Below are positions 25,401 through 36,952 of a stretch of 64,000 nucleotides of DNA, piece after piece; the first letter of the stretch is position 1, and each line of letters begins with the position of its first letter. The stretch comes from Sympetrum striolatum. Its lineage: Eukaryota > Arthropoda > Insecta > Odonata > Libellulidae. The stretch lies in contig OX388351.1 in assembly GCA_947579665.1 (NCBI GenBank), positions 620,001 through 684,000 of the forward strand, in the 5' to 3' direction. The notes under the pieces are model-generated. The model did no database searches, had not been told where the DNA came from, and worked only from the letters and a program-made list of their open reading frames with translations. The position numbers were made by a program, and so were the translations under genes.

Positions 25401-26534
25401 GGTCTCATGACAGCAGCAGACCGGTCTGAACCGAGATTTTCAACTGCAGTCGGAATAAATAAAGGCCATAATTCTCACGTCCCGATTCCGCCCCCTCCAT
25501 TTCTTCACCAATAACCGCTTCTCTTGAAGAATAAACCCTGCAGGTTAAATCGGCTCAATTTTCCGTAATGGGACACGGAGTATCTTCGCACATTGAATAC
25601 TGCGGTGGAGCCCTCTATGGCTCAAAGACTCTTCTGAACGTCTCCTTCATTTACACTTTCTTTCTCTGCGGCCATAGATTATGCCGCTAATGTTATCCAA
25701 TGGCATTCTGGGAAATCCGATCAGATCGTAAATAGTGCGGAATAAGACGCTTCCAATCGATTTGTCGAACATAACGAATGCAAATTCGAGGATTTGGCCC
25801 CGATCATCGTTTTTTTCTTCGACCAAATCGACGATTATGTCGCCTTGATTCCGTATCAGAGGGGATTTTTTCCGCTCGTATTACCACTGTTACGGTTGAT
25901 AAACGAATCCTTACGTCTTCACGCAAACTTTCCTCTCACTCCTGTGATCTTCTTATGAAAATAGTTTACCCTTTTCGACTGAAGAGGGCATCCCGATCCG
26001 ACTCAAGACGCACGGAGATCGAGCGTTTGCCCAAGAGCGCATTTCCTGCGGAGGAAGGCGCGAACACGGCCTACTCTAAATTATGTCGAATTAAGTTTGT
26101 ATGAATGTCCATTGGTGTTTCCACGGTTTTCACTAAGCTTGTTAGCCTTCGCGGAGAGTGCGAATAAAGAATGTGAATTATTTTATGAGGATATGAATTG
26201 CATTCTTACTCACCCTGATCTTCTACAAGTTCCTCTATTTTCAGCCTACGTAAACGCAGGTGGCTCCGCCGTTGCTATGACAGCAGTGAAGCAATATAAA
26301 CAGTACTATGACTGGAAGGATAAGATTGGTGTATCATCAGAATTAATTTGACAGCAAGGATAAATCAATCTGCTAATAAATTAATATACAACAGCTCTCG
26401 GAGTAAAATGCATTAATATTTTATGAAAATTATGAATTAAATTGTCAACAAAAATAATTAAATAAAAGTAATGTGTACCTTCAAATACGTTATGACGGCT
26501 GAAACATAGTCTTGAAGTCACAACCATGAACGAA
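22408..26534. other. unassigned sequence, 4.1 kb
   Basis: AT-rich with a GC-richer stretch near 25.4-26.1 kb. Open frames at 25778-26104 (108 codons) and 26097-26351 (84 codons) overlap slightly on the plus strand, but neither has recognisable motifs. I see no repeat family here. Confidence 0.35.
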
Positions 26535-26612
26535 ATTGCATCTACATTAATTCCCTACACACAGCCTTTAGGAGTGTGGCAGGGGGTAACAAGTGATAAA
26601 ATATGTTGGTAA
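26535..26612 (+). repeat. short copy of an arthropod-type CATCTA-headed repeat
   Basis: GCATCTACATTAATTCCCTA is followed by a short hairpin-like segment and GTGTGGCAGGGGGT. The same order of motifs starts the longer copy at 41205. I recall the core (CATCTACAT, then CCCTACA, then GTGTGGCRGGGGGT) from many arthropod genomes but cannot name its class from sequence alone. Confidence 0.55.
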
Positions 26613-28990
26613 TAGCTATGAAGTAGATGACAAAAATCGGAAATTTAATATCCACTGAATAAATTATTACGGGTCTTTGGCAAAAAGTCTTTGTCTGCTT
26701 TTATCAAAGACCCTTTCTTTTTGCTCTTGTTAGCCTCAATGAATTCTACAAGCGAAAAACGCTGCAACAGGAAAGTTTCCCCCGTACGCCACTATGCGTG
26801 AGACATACATAAATCTCATCGTAATGATAAGACATCTTAGAGAGGAAAATAGCTGCAATACAACCTCCCTTTTTTCTTTCCTTAACTTGTCTTTTTCTAA
26901 CTAAAAGCAGCAGAATTTACCATATATTCCCATTTTCATAGCATCCGTTAAGGATTTGCCATTAATCAGCATAACTCATCCGTCAGTGGCTTTCATTTTA
27001 TAGCCGATTTGAACAAAACTATGACTGAAGGAATTAAAAAGCGCATTTTGCTCTATTTCGCTCCAAATTTCAATTGATGGAAAAAGTAGAAAATGTTTAA
27101 TGAGAACGGGAATTAGTCTTTTCATAAACTTAAGCTGACTCTGACAGGGACTTAATGGAAGGGTATTATTGAAATTGATCAACATATGTGGGTACTAAAA
27201 ACGTCAATGATGAGGAGCAGTTGAAGTGGATGCATTTGAACTTAGGAAAGCGCTTTTCAATAAGACGATATTTTTAACCGGCAAAGTATCGCAAAACTCG
27301 GTGTAACAACCCGTTCGAAAAAAATCGTAGTGCCTAGTTACCGTTAAATAAGTTTGAATAGATGCTCATTTGTTAATATAAACAATTTAACAACGCGTTT
27401 TCCTTAAACAAAGCTAAACTGAAACGGCGAATGTCTATCAACTATTTAAACCGGTCATTTTGTATATCACGTTCGTGATCTCGGCTTATGGAAATATAAA
27501 TTAGATCGAAGACTGTATATTAAATGAGATATGTAATTTGTTCGTTGAGAAAAACTAAGAACGAAATAATAATGCTACCCATAAATTCAAATGTTTTGAT
27601 TTTCAATTAATAATACAGTCTTCAATTAGAACTATCCTTTGAATAACATTTACCAATATTTTAGACCGCATAGTCTAAATCTTTTGCAGGAAGACAACAG
27701 TCTCAATGCTTTGAGTGCATCTTTATCCGAACAAACGACGTGTTTAAGCAGTTCTTTTCTGCTCTTGCTGCTGATGCTGAGCTCTCTCTCGTCTCCTCCT
27801 TGTCCTTTCTTTTCCTCCGATAGGTAGCAGCTTTGGGATCGATTGTCGCGACACCTGTTGAGGACTCGAAGAAGTTCGTTGAATAAAACACGGCTCGCGG
27901 GAAGCGAGAAATAGAAAGGCAGAAGAATGGCGTGCAGAGGCCAAATAAATAGGAATCTCTTTCCCATCAAATACTACTATAAACAAACATCTTTCAGAAA
28001 AATATTTATCCTTAAAATTGAGAAATTCAATCATTTTTTCGAAAGTTTTCTCAAAAAAATTCACTTCCGTTCAAATCTAAAAATTTTACAGATGAAAAGT
28101 CTTAATTTTCTTCTAAAATATGATCAACGATAATCATTAAGTAATATTTTCAGCAGCTGAAAGTGTTGTTGAATAAAATAAAGACTGTAAATATAAACCA
28201 TACTAAATATTGAATTCACTACGACTAAACGTTTGAGTATAAATTTTATGTATTTTGTAAATTCTACTATAGGAAATGTTTAAATAACAGCACGCTAAGA
28301 TAGTTTATTATGATAGTTTTTACCGAGCAGTTTATTAGGTGATTCCTAAATTTATGTTAAGGTTAATATAACATCGTCCATAACCTGCAAGCAGCTTGCA
28401 GAGGGAATACGCAAGGATATTTTTTGTTGTTTTTATGCAATAAAAAATCACATACTTCAATACGGCAATGCAATCAAGTAATTTTGGTAATCACAGTTGT
28501 CTACAATACGTTTTTTACTATTAAATTTCATTTAATCATATTCAATTCATTATTACTCTATTTTACAACACATTAAATTCAACAGTTTGTTTTACTCAAC
28601 AAAGCACTCTGTTTAACAATGCATTATTAACAATGATGCGTCAAAGAGTTTCCTATAATTAGGATTTGACATTGATACTGCTAATCCGTTTAATTGTTTA
28701 CTTGTGTAATGCATAGTTGCCAAAATCCCTGGCTTACGTCATCTATAGTCAAAGATCTCTCATTTGTGCCTTTAACCAGATCCAAGGCAATGAATAACAA
28801 GTTCCTCTCGAGGGAAATACTGCCGAATATCGCAACACCTGCTAATATAGTTAGAGATATCAAAAGGACGACTGATCAGCATGAGGAAGCTAAAGACTGA
28901 GGAATTGAAGGTGTCTCTGCTGTATCCATTCTACGGTGTAACGATACTTTTTAAATAAAATAATAAAAATAGGAAAATTAATAAAAATGC
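26613..28990. other. unassigned sequence
   Basis: Overlapping open frames in several phases at 27639-28064 coincide with a low-complexity CT-rich patch (27740-27820). No motif supports any of them. Confidence 0.4.
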
Positions 28991-29705
28991 CGCGCGGGGC
29001 GTAAAAGGTTATAAAGATTTAAACAAAAACTGATCAAAAGATCGAAAGTTGGGCGCCAATATTTAAAAGAACAAACAAATTAAATTTACCGCGAAACGCA
29101 TGAACTCAGGGTCGCTCGGTTTCCGAAGGAAATAAAAACCACAATTTCTCTTAATTGAATTAATCTCTATTTAAACAAGAAAATGCAAGACACATAAACC
29201 TCAAAGCTAATAAACACCACTCCCCCAAAAGACACACTCAAGAAAACACCAACCGAACACAGAGGAAGAAACGAACCATAAAAACACCACCACCAATAAA
29301 CCTTGTACCGCACAATAATACTTAAACACACAGAACACATATTAATACACAAAACACGATAATTGGGGGACGAATTATCACAAAGGGAGGGAACACGAAA
29401 AACACAACAGGAGTGGGTCCAGGGTTTTTGAGGACCGTTCTGGTCAAGCTATATTGTTTGACTGCCTCTTTCCCAAAGAAAAGGACGCCCAGAAGTCCGC
29501 GTCTTCTTTAGCGTCGGTTTTTCTCATTCAATCACTAACTTTTGTTCAAATGTTTCGACCAACTCTTTTCCCATTCCCTTTCTGCAGATGGTCAACCACC
29601 CGCACCCCGGAAACGCTCTGATGGTCGAAACAGGGTCAGGGTGTGCCTTTACGCGGTCCTTAGAACTTGCTAACCATAAAATTCTAACCATAAAACTAAC
29701 ATTAC
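28990..29705 (-). mobile_element. possible LTR-retrotransposon fragment with primer-binding-like site
   Basis: On the minus strand, TTGGCGCCCAAC (29048-29059) resembles the primer-binding sites of many Gypsy-type elements. Upstream of it on that strand is a ~640-bp stretch of mixed composition that begins TGTTAGTTTTATGG near 29701 and could be a single LTR. It contains TTTATTTCCTTCGG and TGCGTTTCGCGG. The expected terminal CA next to the primer site is not evident, there is no second LTR in the window and no gag or pol motif. Treat this as tentative. Confidence 0.3.
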
Positions 29706-31080
29706 AACGGGATATATCAAGTTAATGTTGACGAGGGTTCCGTTACTCATAGTGATTAGTCTATTCGGTATCGCATAGTGGATAATTTAAGGAAACTTGA
29801 ATAACATATATAGTATATTAGGGAAGTAAAAGTAAGGAGAACAATTTGCTATAAGTAAAGGTGACTCAGACAGACTGAGATATCATGTTAAAATGTTCTA
29901 TGTATTTTAGAAGAGCATAGAGTATTATTGTTGCTATAATATGTCGGTGTATTAGCAGTGTATTGTTGTAAATAGGAAATATCTATCTTGTGACAGTTTA
30001 TTATAACATTGAGATATATTATCTGTAAAATCCAATAATGCAGTATTGTTGACAATAATATTATATATAGTAATGTAATACAGTATTATTGAAATTCAAT
30101 CACGTTACCATCGTAATGTTAGTTCAACTGTAGCCATCATATCGGTATTAAGGCTCCCTATACAATACTTATTATACGATACCTAATACCAATAAAGCTC
30201 GTAAGTAAACTATAATGTGATTCAATTCTAGGAAAGTAAGATCTGAAAAGAATACGAAAACTGAACTAATTAACTCGATAACAGTAGACTCAGAGGAGCA
30301 TATACGATTCAGCATCTCTGGTAACTGAATCTGTTGTGCTGGCGCATCCTAAGCATATCTGTTCAAGTGAAAGGGACCCCTCCAAGTGAACCAGAGTGTC
30401 ATTGATGTGCGCTTGTTAGGCCCAATATGCAGAAGTTACTTCATTTAGAACACAGGAGCCGAATCTATGATTTGGGAAGCAGTTGATTGTAAATTGCAGT
30501 CACAGTAAAGCGTGACCGAGGTGTAATAGGGAAAATATCGATACTTATTTTAGAGATTTTCTCAATAAACTTTCTCGGAAGATGTATAAAATATTCGTAT
30601 AACTCTTACATAATTCTGCAATCGTTTCGAATTGTATCGCCGAATGCCTTCGCTAGAATGTCAATATTTACATAAATTGCGTATCTGATCGCTCGTATAC
30701 ACAAATAACGCAACAACACAGAACAAAGTCTTTAAAGCAGCGCAAACGTACAATTAAGTACGAACATATAGCGATCTAACAATGGGAAAGAATTTTACCT
30801 CTCTGGCTGCCACGACAATAGAGAATTAGGCTGGCTAATGATGATACTAACCAATTCACAAACCCATGCTTTCCACGAATGACACTAGAAAATGAACCAC
30901 CGGAAATGACAAGGCTACCTTTAAGATTCAATAGCATTCGATGTGATTCAAGTTCTGTACTCACCCTCTGCCTTCCGGTCACTAAAGAGCTGATGATGTC
31001 CGATAAAGTCCGTCAAAGTCCCCACTATCCAACCTGTTGAAGAAAAACATCCTGGTCAATACTTCTGGGATAGATATATA
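29706..31080. other. unassigned AT-rich sequence
   Basis: No repeat, RNA or coding signal recognised. TAATA-rich runs are frequent around 30.0-30.1 kb. Confidence 0.4.
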
Positions 31081-31170
31081 TAATAATAATAACAATAAAT
31101 CGTCTTTATTTGAGCGAGATTGAGACTTAAAAGTCTCTTCTTCCATCCAACCCATCGTCATGGGTTAGAT
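31080..31170 (-). repeat. 3' end of a TAA-tailed retroposon, copy B
   Basis: The minus strand has a TTATTATTATTATTA-like tail preceded by AATCTCGCTCAAATAAAG and the hairpin AGAGACTTTTAAGTCTC, matching the unit at 13066. The sequence beyond (CCATCCAACCCATCGTCATG and GGTTAGATGG) forms a local palindrome that copy A does not show in full. Confidence 0.6.
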
Positions 31171-31673
31171 GGAACCCATATATAAAAGATACGCTTAGAA
31201 TTACAAATCGATGGAGAGGAAATTGCAATTCGATGGAGTCAATTTCATAGTACAATGAACGAATATTAGAGCGAATAAAGAATTTAGTGCGTTGTAAGTG
31301 GTTTTACAGGTTTTTTGAAGTCAGCAGTATCATTATTCGAATGAAGAAACAAGAGTTTATCTAAAATAAACACTTTTTACTAGCTCAAGATTCATGATAA
31401 AATATCATATTTACTAGTAAATCTAAATTTTAAATACAGGTTTGATGGAACTAGTTTGATTGGACTGTGTACATAGGTAGTTTGCAGAACTGCTTCGTAA
31501 ACTTCTTCATAGCGCCTCACTGCTGAATAAACAGAGAGGGATCGACAGATGCCAAATCAATTTCCATAAATATATTTAATCTAGCGGTGCTTATTTGTTT
31601 TAAAGCAGTTTTGCGTTGGAGCCTCAATCTTACTAGAATAACAAATTTAAAAAATATGAGAGCAATAGAATAA
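31171..31673. other. unassigned sequence
   Basis: Nothing recognised. Confidence 0.4.
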
Positions 31674-31836
31674 TTAAAAAAGAGACTTTACAGCGAAATA
31701 TACACAAAAACCGCAATACAAATACACAGCATTTAACTAGTTTCGGCGCAAATCACGCCATCATCAGAATTTTTAACTGCTGTGCATTTGTATTGTGATT
31801 TTTGAACATATTTTGCTGTAAAGACTCTTTTTTAAC
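31674..31836 (-). ncRNA. hammerhead-type ribozyme motif in the loop of a long inverted repeat (Penelope-like origin inferred)
   Basis: The arms 31674-31735 and 31771-31836 are inverted copies of about 60 bp with roughly nine mismatches. The 35 bases between them, read on the minus strand, contain CTGATGA (31761-31767), a four-pair stem GGCG/CGCC with a short loop, then GAAAC (31740-31744). This is the catalytic-core order of a hammerhead ribozyme. After GAAA comes the self-complementary ACTAGT, like the very short stem III of hammerheads in Penelope-like retroelements. The arms would form an exceptionally long stem I, so the whole resembles a type I hammerhead. A self-cleaving RNA is possible if transcribed from the minus strand. 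The cleavage triplet would be GTT or similar. Activity is untested. Confidence 0.55.
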
Positions 31837-33659
31837 ATGAAATTCCACCATGTATCTCTGAACCTTATTTATTATAGTAATAGAATTGTATCTGAATAGA
31901 GGTAATATAATTACTGAATATTTAAATAGCAGAAGGTAATAAAAATGGGAGACTAGGAACATTCAACATCGCCGTTTCGTCGCGTGAAATATTTATTACT
32001 ATATTCCCCATTTATATATAGTCACGTGTTTTGTTATTATAGGGATTTCTAAGAATTTAACAGCCTAAGTAAGGATTACCTTCCTCCTACTCACACAAAT
32101 TAAATAATAGACCAACTTTAAACAAACACCTCATTCACCGTATCATCAACTATTGATGTTTTTCTACATTATGTTCATGGAATATCACTTAAACATATAC
32201 GTGACCGAAATAAAGAAATATCAAATATTCTAACATTAAGTGCAGTGTTTTAATTAACAGTACAATCGCGTCGGTAGACTGTGGTGTTGAAAAGACCTTC
32301 AAGGGGAGGTATCGGCGGCAAAACGTCCCATTTCAAGAAAACGGTGTAATGAATTGATTATAATTATAGAATTATCTCATGATTATAATCAATCGTATTG
32401 CATTCAATAATTTCGACCTTCACTTGGTGGAAGTTGATTTTAAACACTTAAGATAAAAATAAGTTTATTTTTATCATAAGTGCTTACTTTATTCCACAAA
32501 TTAAACAATGGAGTTCAATAAAATAATGTATCTAATGTGTATGTAAATAGTATTAATTAAGACAATCCAGACGGATTTGTCTGTTTATAGATCTAACCAC
32601 AAGAAAGATAAGAGATATTGAATAAATAGGATATTTGTGAAATAATCTGCGGTAAAACTGCTTAGTGAATTAAAAAACACAAGTTTTATTAATTCTTTAA
32701 TAGATTCATTTTTAACTCACTAATATGACGTTTTTCTATTGAGAACAAGGCACTCCATATGAGCAAGGAAAAGGTGAGAACGCTGCAGTTGAGCATAAAC
32801 ACAGTGTAAACGAAATCCTACGTCTCTCTAACACTGTCAGCAAATTTTCCTCAATGAAACCAAACTTTTAACGCTTCCTTTATATCCCTTCCAACAGACG
32901 CCGTGGGAATCGCAAGATTAGGTTCAGAAGATAATGGATGAGGACCCCTCCGACGACCTCTTTGATTCGTCTCCGGACCGTGGGAACCATTGGGGTCATC
33001 AACTTTGGAAATCGATTGTAAAACCACCATTAGCCCACGAAATGCGTTTCCTCTTCTCTTTTCCTCGACTTCTGTGTACTTTTCGGTGATTGAAAATTAG
33101 TTCTGAGGCGGGAACGGCATCTCCTTGATAGAAACCGGAAACTTCCTCAACAGCGGATTTTGGCATGTTTGACTTCAAAATTCGATTACGCGAAAGGCGT
33201 TAAAGTGTTTGTGATTCGATCGTTTCCGATTCGTGCATTTTTATTGGAGATTCGTCAACAATGACCCCATCAACAGTTCTTCATTGTCCGAACGTGAGGT
33301 AGCATTTACTCGCTTTATTGTTGACTTTCATTTGAGTCTTTCATTTGATACCCCTTTTCTTGTCAAAAACCTATTGTTTTCCATTATTAATTTATAACAA
33401 ATTATTTTTTATTTAAAAAATAGTAATACGAATAAATGATACTTTATTTAGTTAAATTCACAATTAAAACTAACTGAGCCTTTGTCGTGTAGCATTGTTG
33501 CTGTGATCTAATTGTAGAAATAGTTACGCTTTTAAATCGCAATAATGACACGTAGCACTAGCATATTGTAAACGACAACAACTTTCCTTAAATAAAATAA
33601 CTTAAAACGTATTAATATGTTGGAGACTTTTAACTTAAAAACAATACTTTTATGTTTAC
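31837..33659. other. unassigned AT-rich sequence
   Basis: No recognisable structure. A GC-richer patch at 32.9-33.25 kb lacks any long frame. Confidence 0.4.
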
Positions 33660-33790
33660 CTACCAAAGGAGAAGGACTGGTGCAGAAAGTGAATGACTAC
33701 TACAAAAAAGAACAGAAAGGAATACCAAGGCAAAAGTTTTTCGATAACTTAAAGATTAAGTTACCACAAAACAAAAGAAAAAATATATAA
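33660..33790 (+). pseudogene. short coding-like relic of unknown family
   Basis: A stop-free stretch without a start codon reads PTKGEGLVQKVNDYYKKEQK, then GIPRQKFFDNLKIKLPQNK, then a stop. It is Lys-rich and amphipathic in look, and resembles the kind of N-terminal DNA-binding segment found in some transposases, but I cannot name the family. No flanking frame continues it. It may be the broken end of a mobile-element gene or chance. Confidence 0.15.
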
Positions 33791-35379
33791 TAAGGAATAT
33801 CAAATTAAATACTACATTATGTGTCTTTGCCAAATGGTTATACACTAATGCATGTATGTGTTTTATTTATGGAGGAATAAATCTTTTATATAAACTCACA
33901 CTGCGAATTTATCTATGGAAACGTGGGCTAGGATATTTTATGATCGGGTTCGTAATACGAAGGAGAAAACGATGATCTCTATAATGGATTAATTGCAGCA
34001 TTTGAATAATTATCCAATTAAACACTTATTTTGATGGAATATATAAAATGCATTCATACCCCAGCTCAATAACTTGCTGAATAAAAGACGTTTAAATTGA
34101 AGTATTTTTAATATTAATTCAGCTAAGTACTCAACGAAAAACTTTACGTTTTTTGTCATATATTTTCAGCAATTCAAAAAGAAATAATCAAACAATGAAA
34201 TCATAAACTGACAGATTAACTAATAATTAAAAAGGAGAAAAACGCGGTTTTATTCCTATATTATAGTTCAAATTCTACAAAAATGCGTTTTATATTTTCA
34301 TGGCAGTTGGTAAGAAGGGGTTTTTGGAGATTTTAAGGTAACTGAGTAAACATGAAAAAATAAAAAGGAAACATATTATCGAAAATGAATTCCCTGTCGC
34401 AGGTAATACCTTTCCTGCTTAATTTAATAGGAATGTATTTTATTATAATAATATAATTAGTGATACCCTTGGCCATGCCATATCACTAGTCAAAGTATAA
34501 TAGTTACTTATTTGCCTGCGTTTTATGACTTTAACCTAATGCGATCTTTTTAAATTCATTTTTTCCACTGCGGATAATTGTCCTCATTGTCTTTTACTGA
34601 TTATTATACCAACGTTGATTTTACTATGATATCCCCGAAGGTGAAATTCATTACAGGAAAGTAAACTAATATAATATCTCAAATCATATGCTTGCAATAA
34701 CGGTACTAACGATTGCATACTTTTTCTATATTCATCCATAGATATCGAGCTAATAACATATAGCGGATTGAAGTTTACAAATACTCTCTTGACACTCGCG
34801 GGAGTTTTAGGAACATGAGCTGGGATTCAAAATCAGTTCTCTGTATTTATGATTCAATTCCAGTGAAGACAAATATTTGTCAAGCGAGATGGAATTCATG
34901 GATATTTAGGAATCTAAAGTAGTTCTTCGAAATAAGTTACCGAGAAGTAGCCAGGAAGAATCGGCTCAACTCAGTTTCGCTTCAAAATAAATGCGGGGGA
35001 TCGTTTTCAGACATTTTCTTCCCAGATCTTGGTTAGCTGAAAGAAAATATTTGCTCAACGAACTTCATCATCGATTGTTTAACAATTTAGATCATATTTA
35101 ATTTATGGGTGTGAGATTATTTTCTTTAAATCATAGTTAGGTTCTACATGTTAATAAAAATGTACGCATGCTGTTTATAAGTAAAATCATTGTTTAGATA
35201 TTGGCAACGATAAGATAATATTGGATTATCAAAAGGAAATTATAGCTTACGAGCTATTTGCTAAATACTGTTAAACTGTAACTCTTAGATTGTGTACACG
35301 AAATTAAAATCTAAGAGCGAAATTCGGCATCAAGTTTATTTCGAAGGGTAATTGAACGGTGGCATAGAATTTTCAAGAA
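33791..35379. other. unassigned AT-rich sequence
   Basis: Nothing recognised. Confidence 0.4.
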
Positions 35380-36252
35380 GAAAAATCTGATGTGGCCAGC
35401 ACATGACTTTCTCCATGTATAAGATATAAATATTTATCCACGGCAGTATTTTCGAACTCTATATTCAATCTAAACTTGTAAGATAAGAGATTAATTTATA
35501 TCATATTATCTTTTACGTCAAAAACATTATAAATAATGTTTTCGGGACATGTTCGATGAAAAACGATGAAATGGCCTTTCACCCCAGCTCCCAGTGCGCC
35601 CACCACGTACATAATCTGCAACTTCCGGTTTATCAGTATTTCACAAATAACTCCTACACAATCAGTGGTAAAGAAATATGTTTCATACAAAAGTCATAGT
35701 AAATTACATTTTCTAAAACTTTTATAAGAAATAGTATATTCCTAAATATCATATTTATGGAGATATTTTGAAAACCGGAAATGAGCTTTGAAGAATGAAG
35801 CTCGACTTCCGGTCAACCGATTTACTTCAAAATCTAATCAACTCTAACGACATCAACCAAAATACTATATATGAAATTTGGTGTTGATCCAACAATTACT
35901 TTTCATGTTAGAGCGCCCACAAAGTACATAATCAGCTACTTCCGGTTGATCAGTATTTCACGAATAACTCCTAATCAACCGGTGATACAAAAATATGTTA
36001 AATACAAAAATTATAGTAAAAGACATTATCTAAAACTTTTATAAGGTGTACAATATACCTATATATCATATTTATGGAGATATTTTAAAAACCGGAAATG
36101 AGCTTTAATGAATGAAACTCGACTTCCGGTTTACCGATTTACTTGAAAAATTAATAAACTCTGACAGCACACACCAAAGTACTATATATGAAGTTTGGTA
36201 TTGATACGACTAATAGTTTTCACGTTAGAGCGCCCACTATCACACACACACA

Positions 36253-36295
<43 letters not shown>

Positions 36296-36429
36296 ACAGA
36301 CATCATTCCGAAAATAGTCAAAACGTGTTCTAGGGACCCCAAAACATGTATTTCCGTTGAAATCTCGAAGTCGATTTTTTTCATGAAAACAATACTTTCT
36401 CTATACTTCGTATATGGAGAAAGTAAAAA
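35380..36429 (-). mobile_element. Helitron-like non-autonomous element, copy 3
   Basis: Minus-strand copy of the family. It opens on the plus strand with AAAAATCTGATGTGGCCAGC and GACTTTCTCCATG and closes with ATACTTCGTATATGGAGAAA and an A run. GCGCCCAC unit borders fall near 35595, 35911 and 36228. A long CA tract is internal. Its structure matches copy 2 closely, with about two full internal units. It has no protein-coding capacity; the frames at 35496-35690 and 36188-36466 are translations of the repeat. Confidence 0.6.
36239..36299. repeat. (CA)n microsatellite inside Helitron-like copy 3
   Basis: About 60 bases of CA dinucleotides with two single-base interruptions. It occupies the position equivalent to the TG tracts of copies 1 and 4. 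Confidence 0.95.
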
Positions 36430-36875
36430 TATAAATATGATTTTGAGTAGTCATAGCAGTTTATAACATTTATGTGAAAACTGGTTTTCAACAAATTTTT
36501 AATATCACTTAATTGTTCGATTCTTTTTTAAACTACACTTTACTCCCATATTAATCTGCTTTTAACATATGAATGCACGTATTTTAAACCTTATTTTTAA
36601 AATAAATGCTTATGTTAATAGAGGAAAACCTTTGCTTCAAAGAATGTATCAAGAAATGAATAGGGGTATCGTCAGTATAATGGTTCTAAATGGTTATAAA
36701 ATACGAAAACTAAAGAAGGAAATTATTGAAAAAACTGAAAGTTTAGAAAAACTTTGTGGAAATTGTGGGATGGGTAAGCTATCAAGAAATGAGGGAATCA
36801 GAGTGCACATGAACCTTTAAAGAAGCAGAAGGCGAAGATGAACTAAATACTTTTTATTTTCCTCATCCGCTTTTT
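36430..36875. other. unassigned sequence
   Basis: A Lys/Glu-rich 83-codon frame (36569-36820, plus) contains CGNCGMGKLSRNEGIRVHM. I could not place it in a family. It has no splice context. Confidence 0.3.
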
Positions 36876-36952
36876 ATGCACCCCCCCATTCGCGCGCCCC
36901 CGTCCCAATTCAGCCCCCCCCCACCCAATTCACGCGCCCTCCTCCCCAATTG
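36876..36952. repeat. C-rich low-complexity tract
   Basis: Runs of seven to nine C alternate with CCCAATTC and CGCGCCC blocks (CCCCAATT occurs several times). This is extreme against the AT-rich background. It may be a decayed minisatellite of a CCCAATTC-like unit. Confidence 0.7.

Noticed and set aside
27639..28064. Cluster of frames on both strands
   Set aside because: CT-rich low complexity and mutual overlap; no splice or start context.
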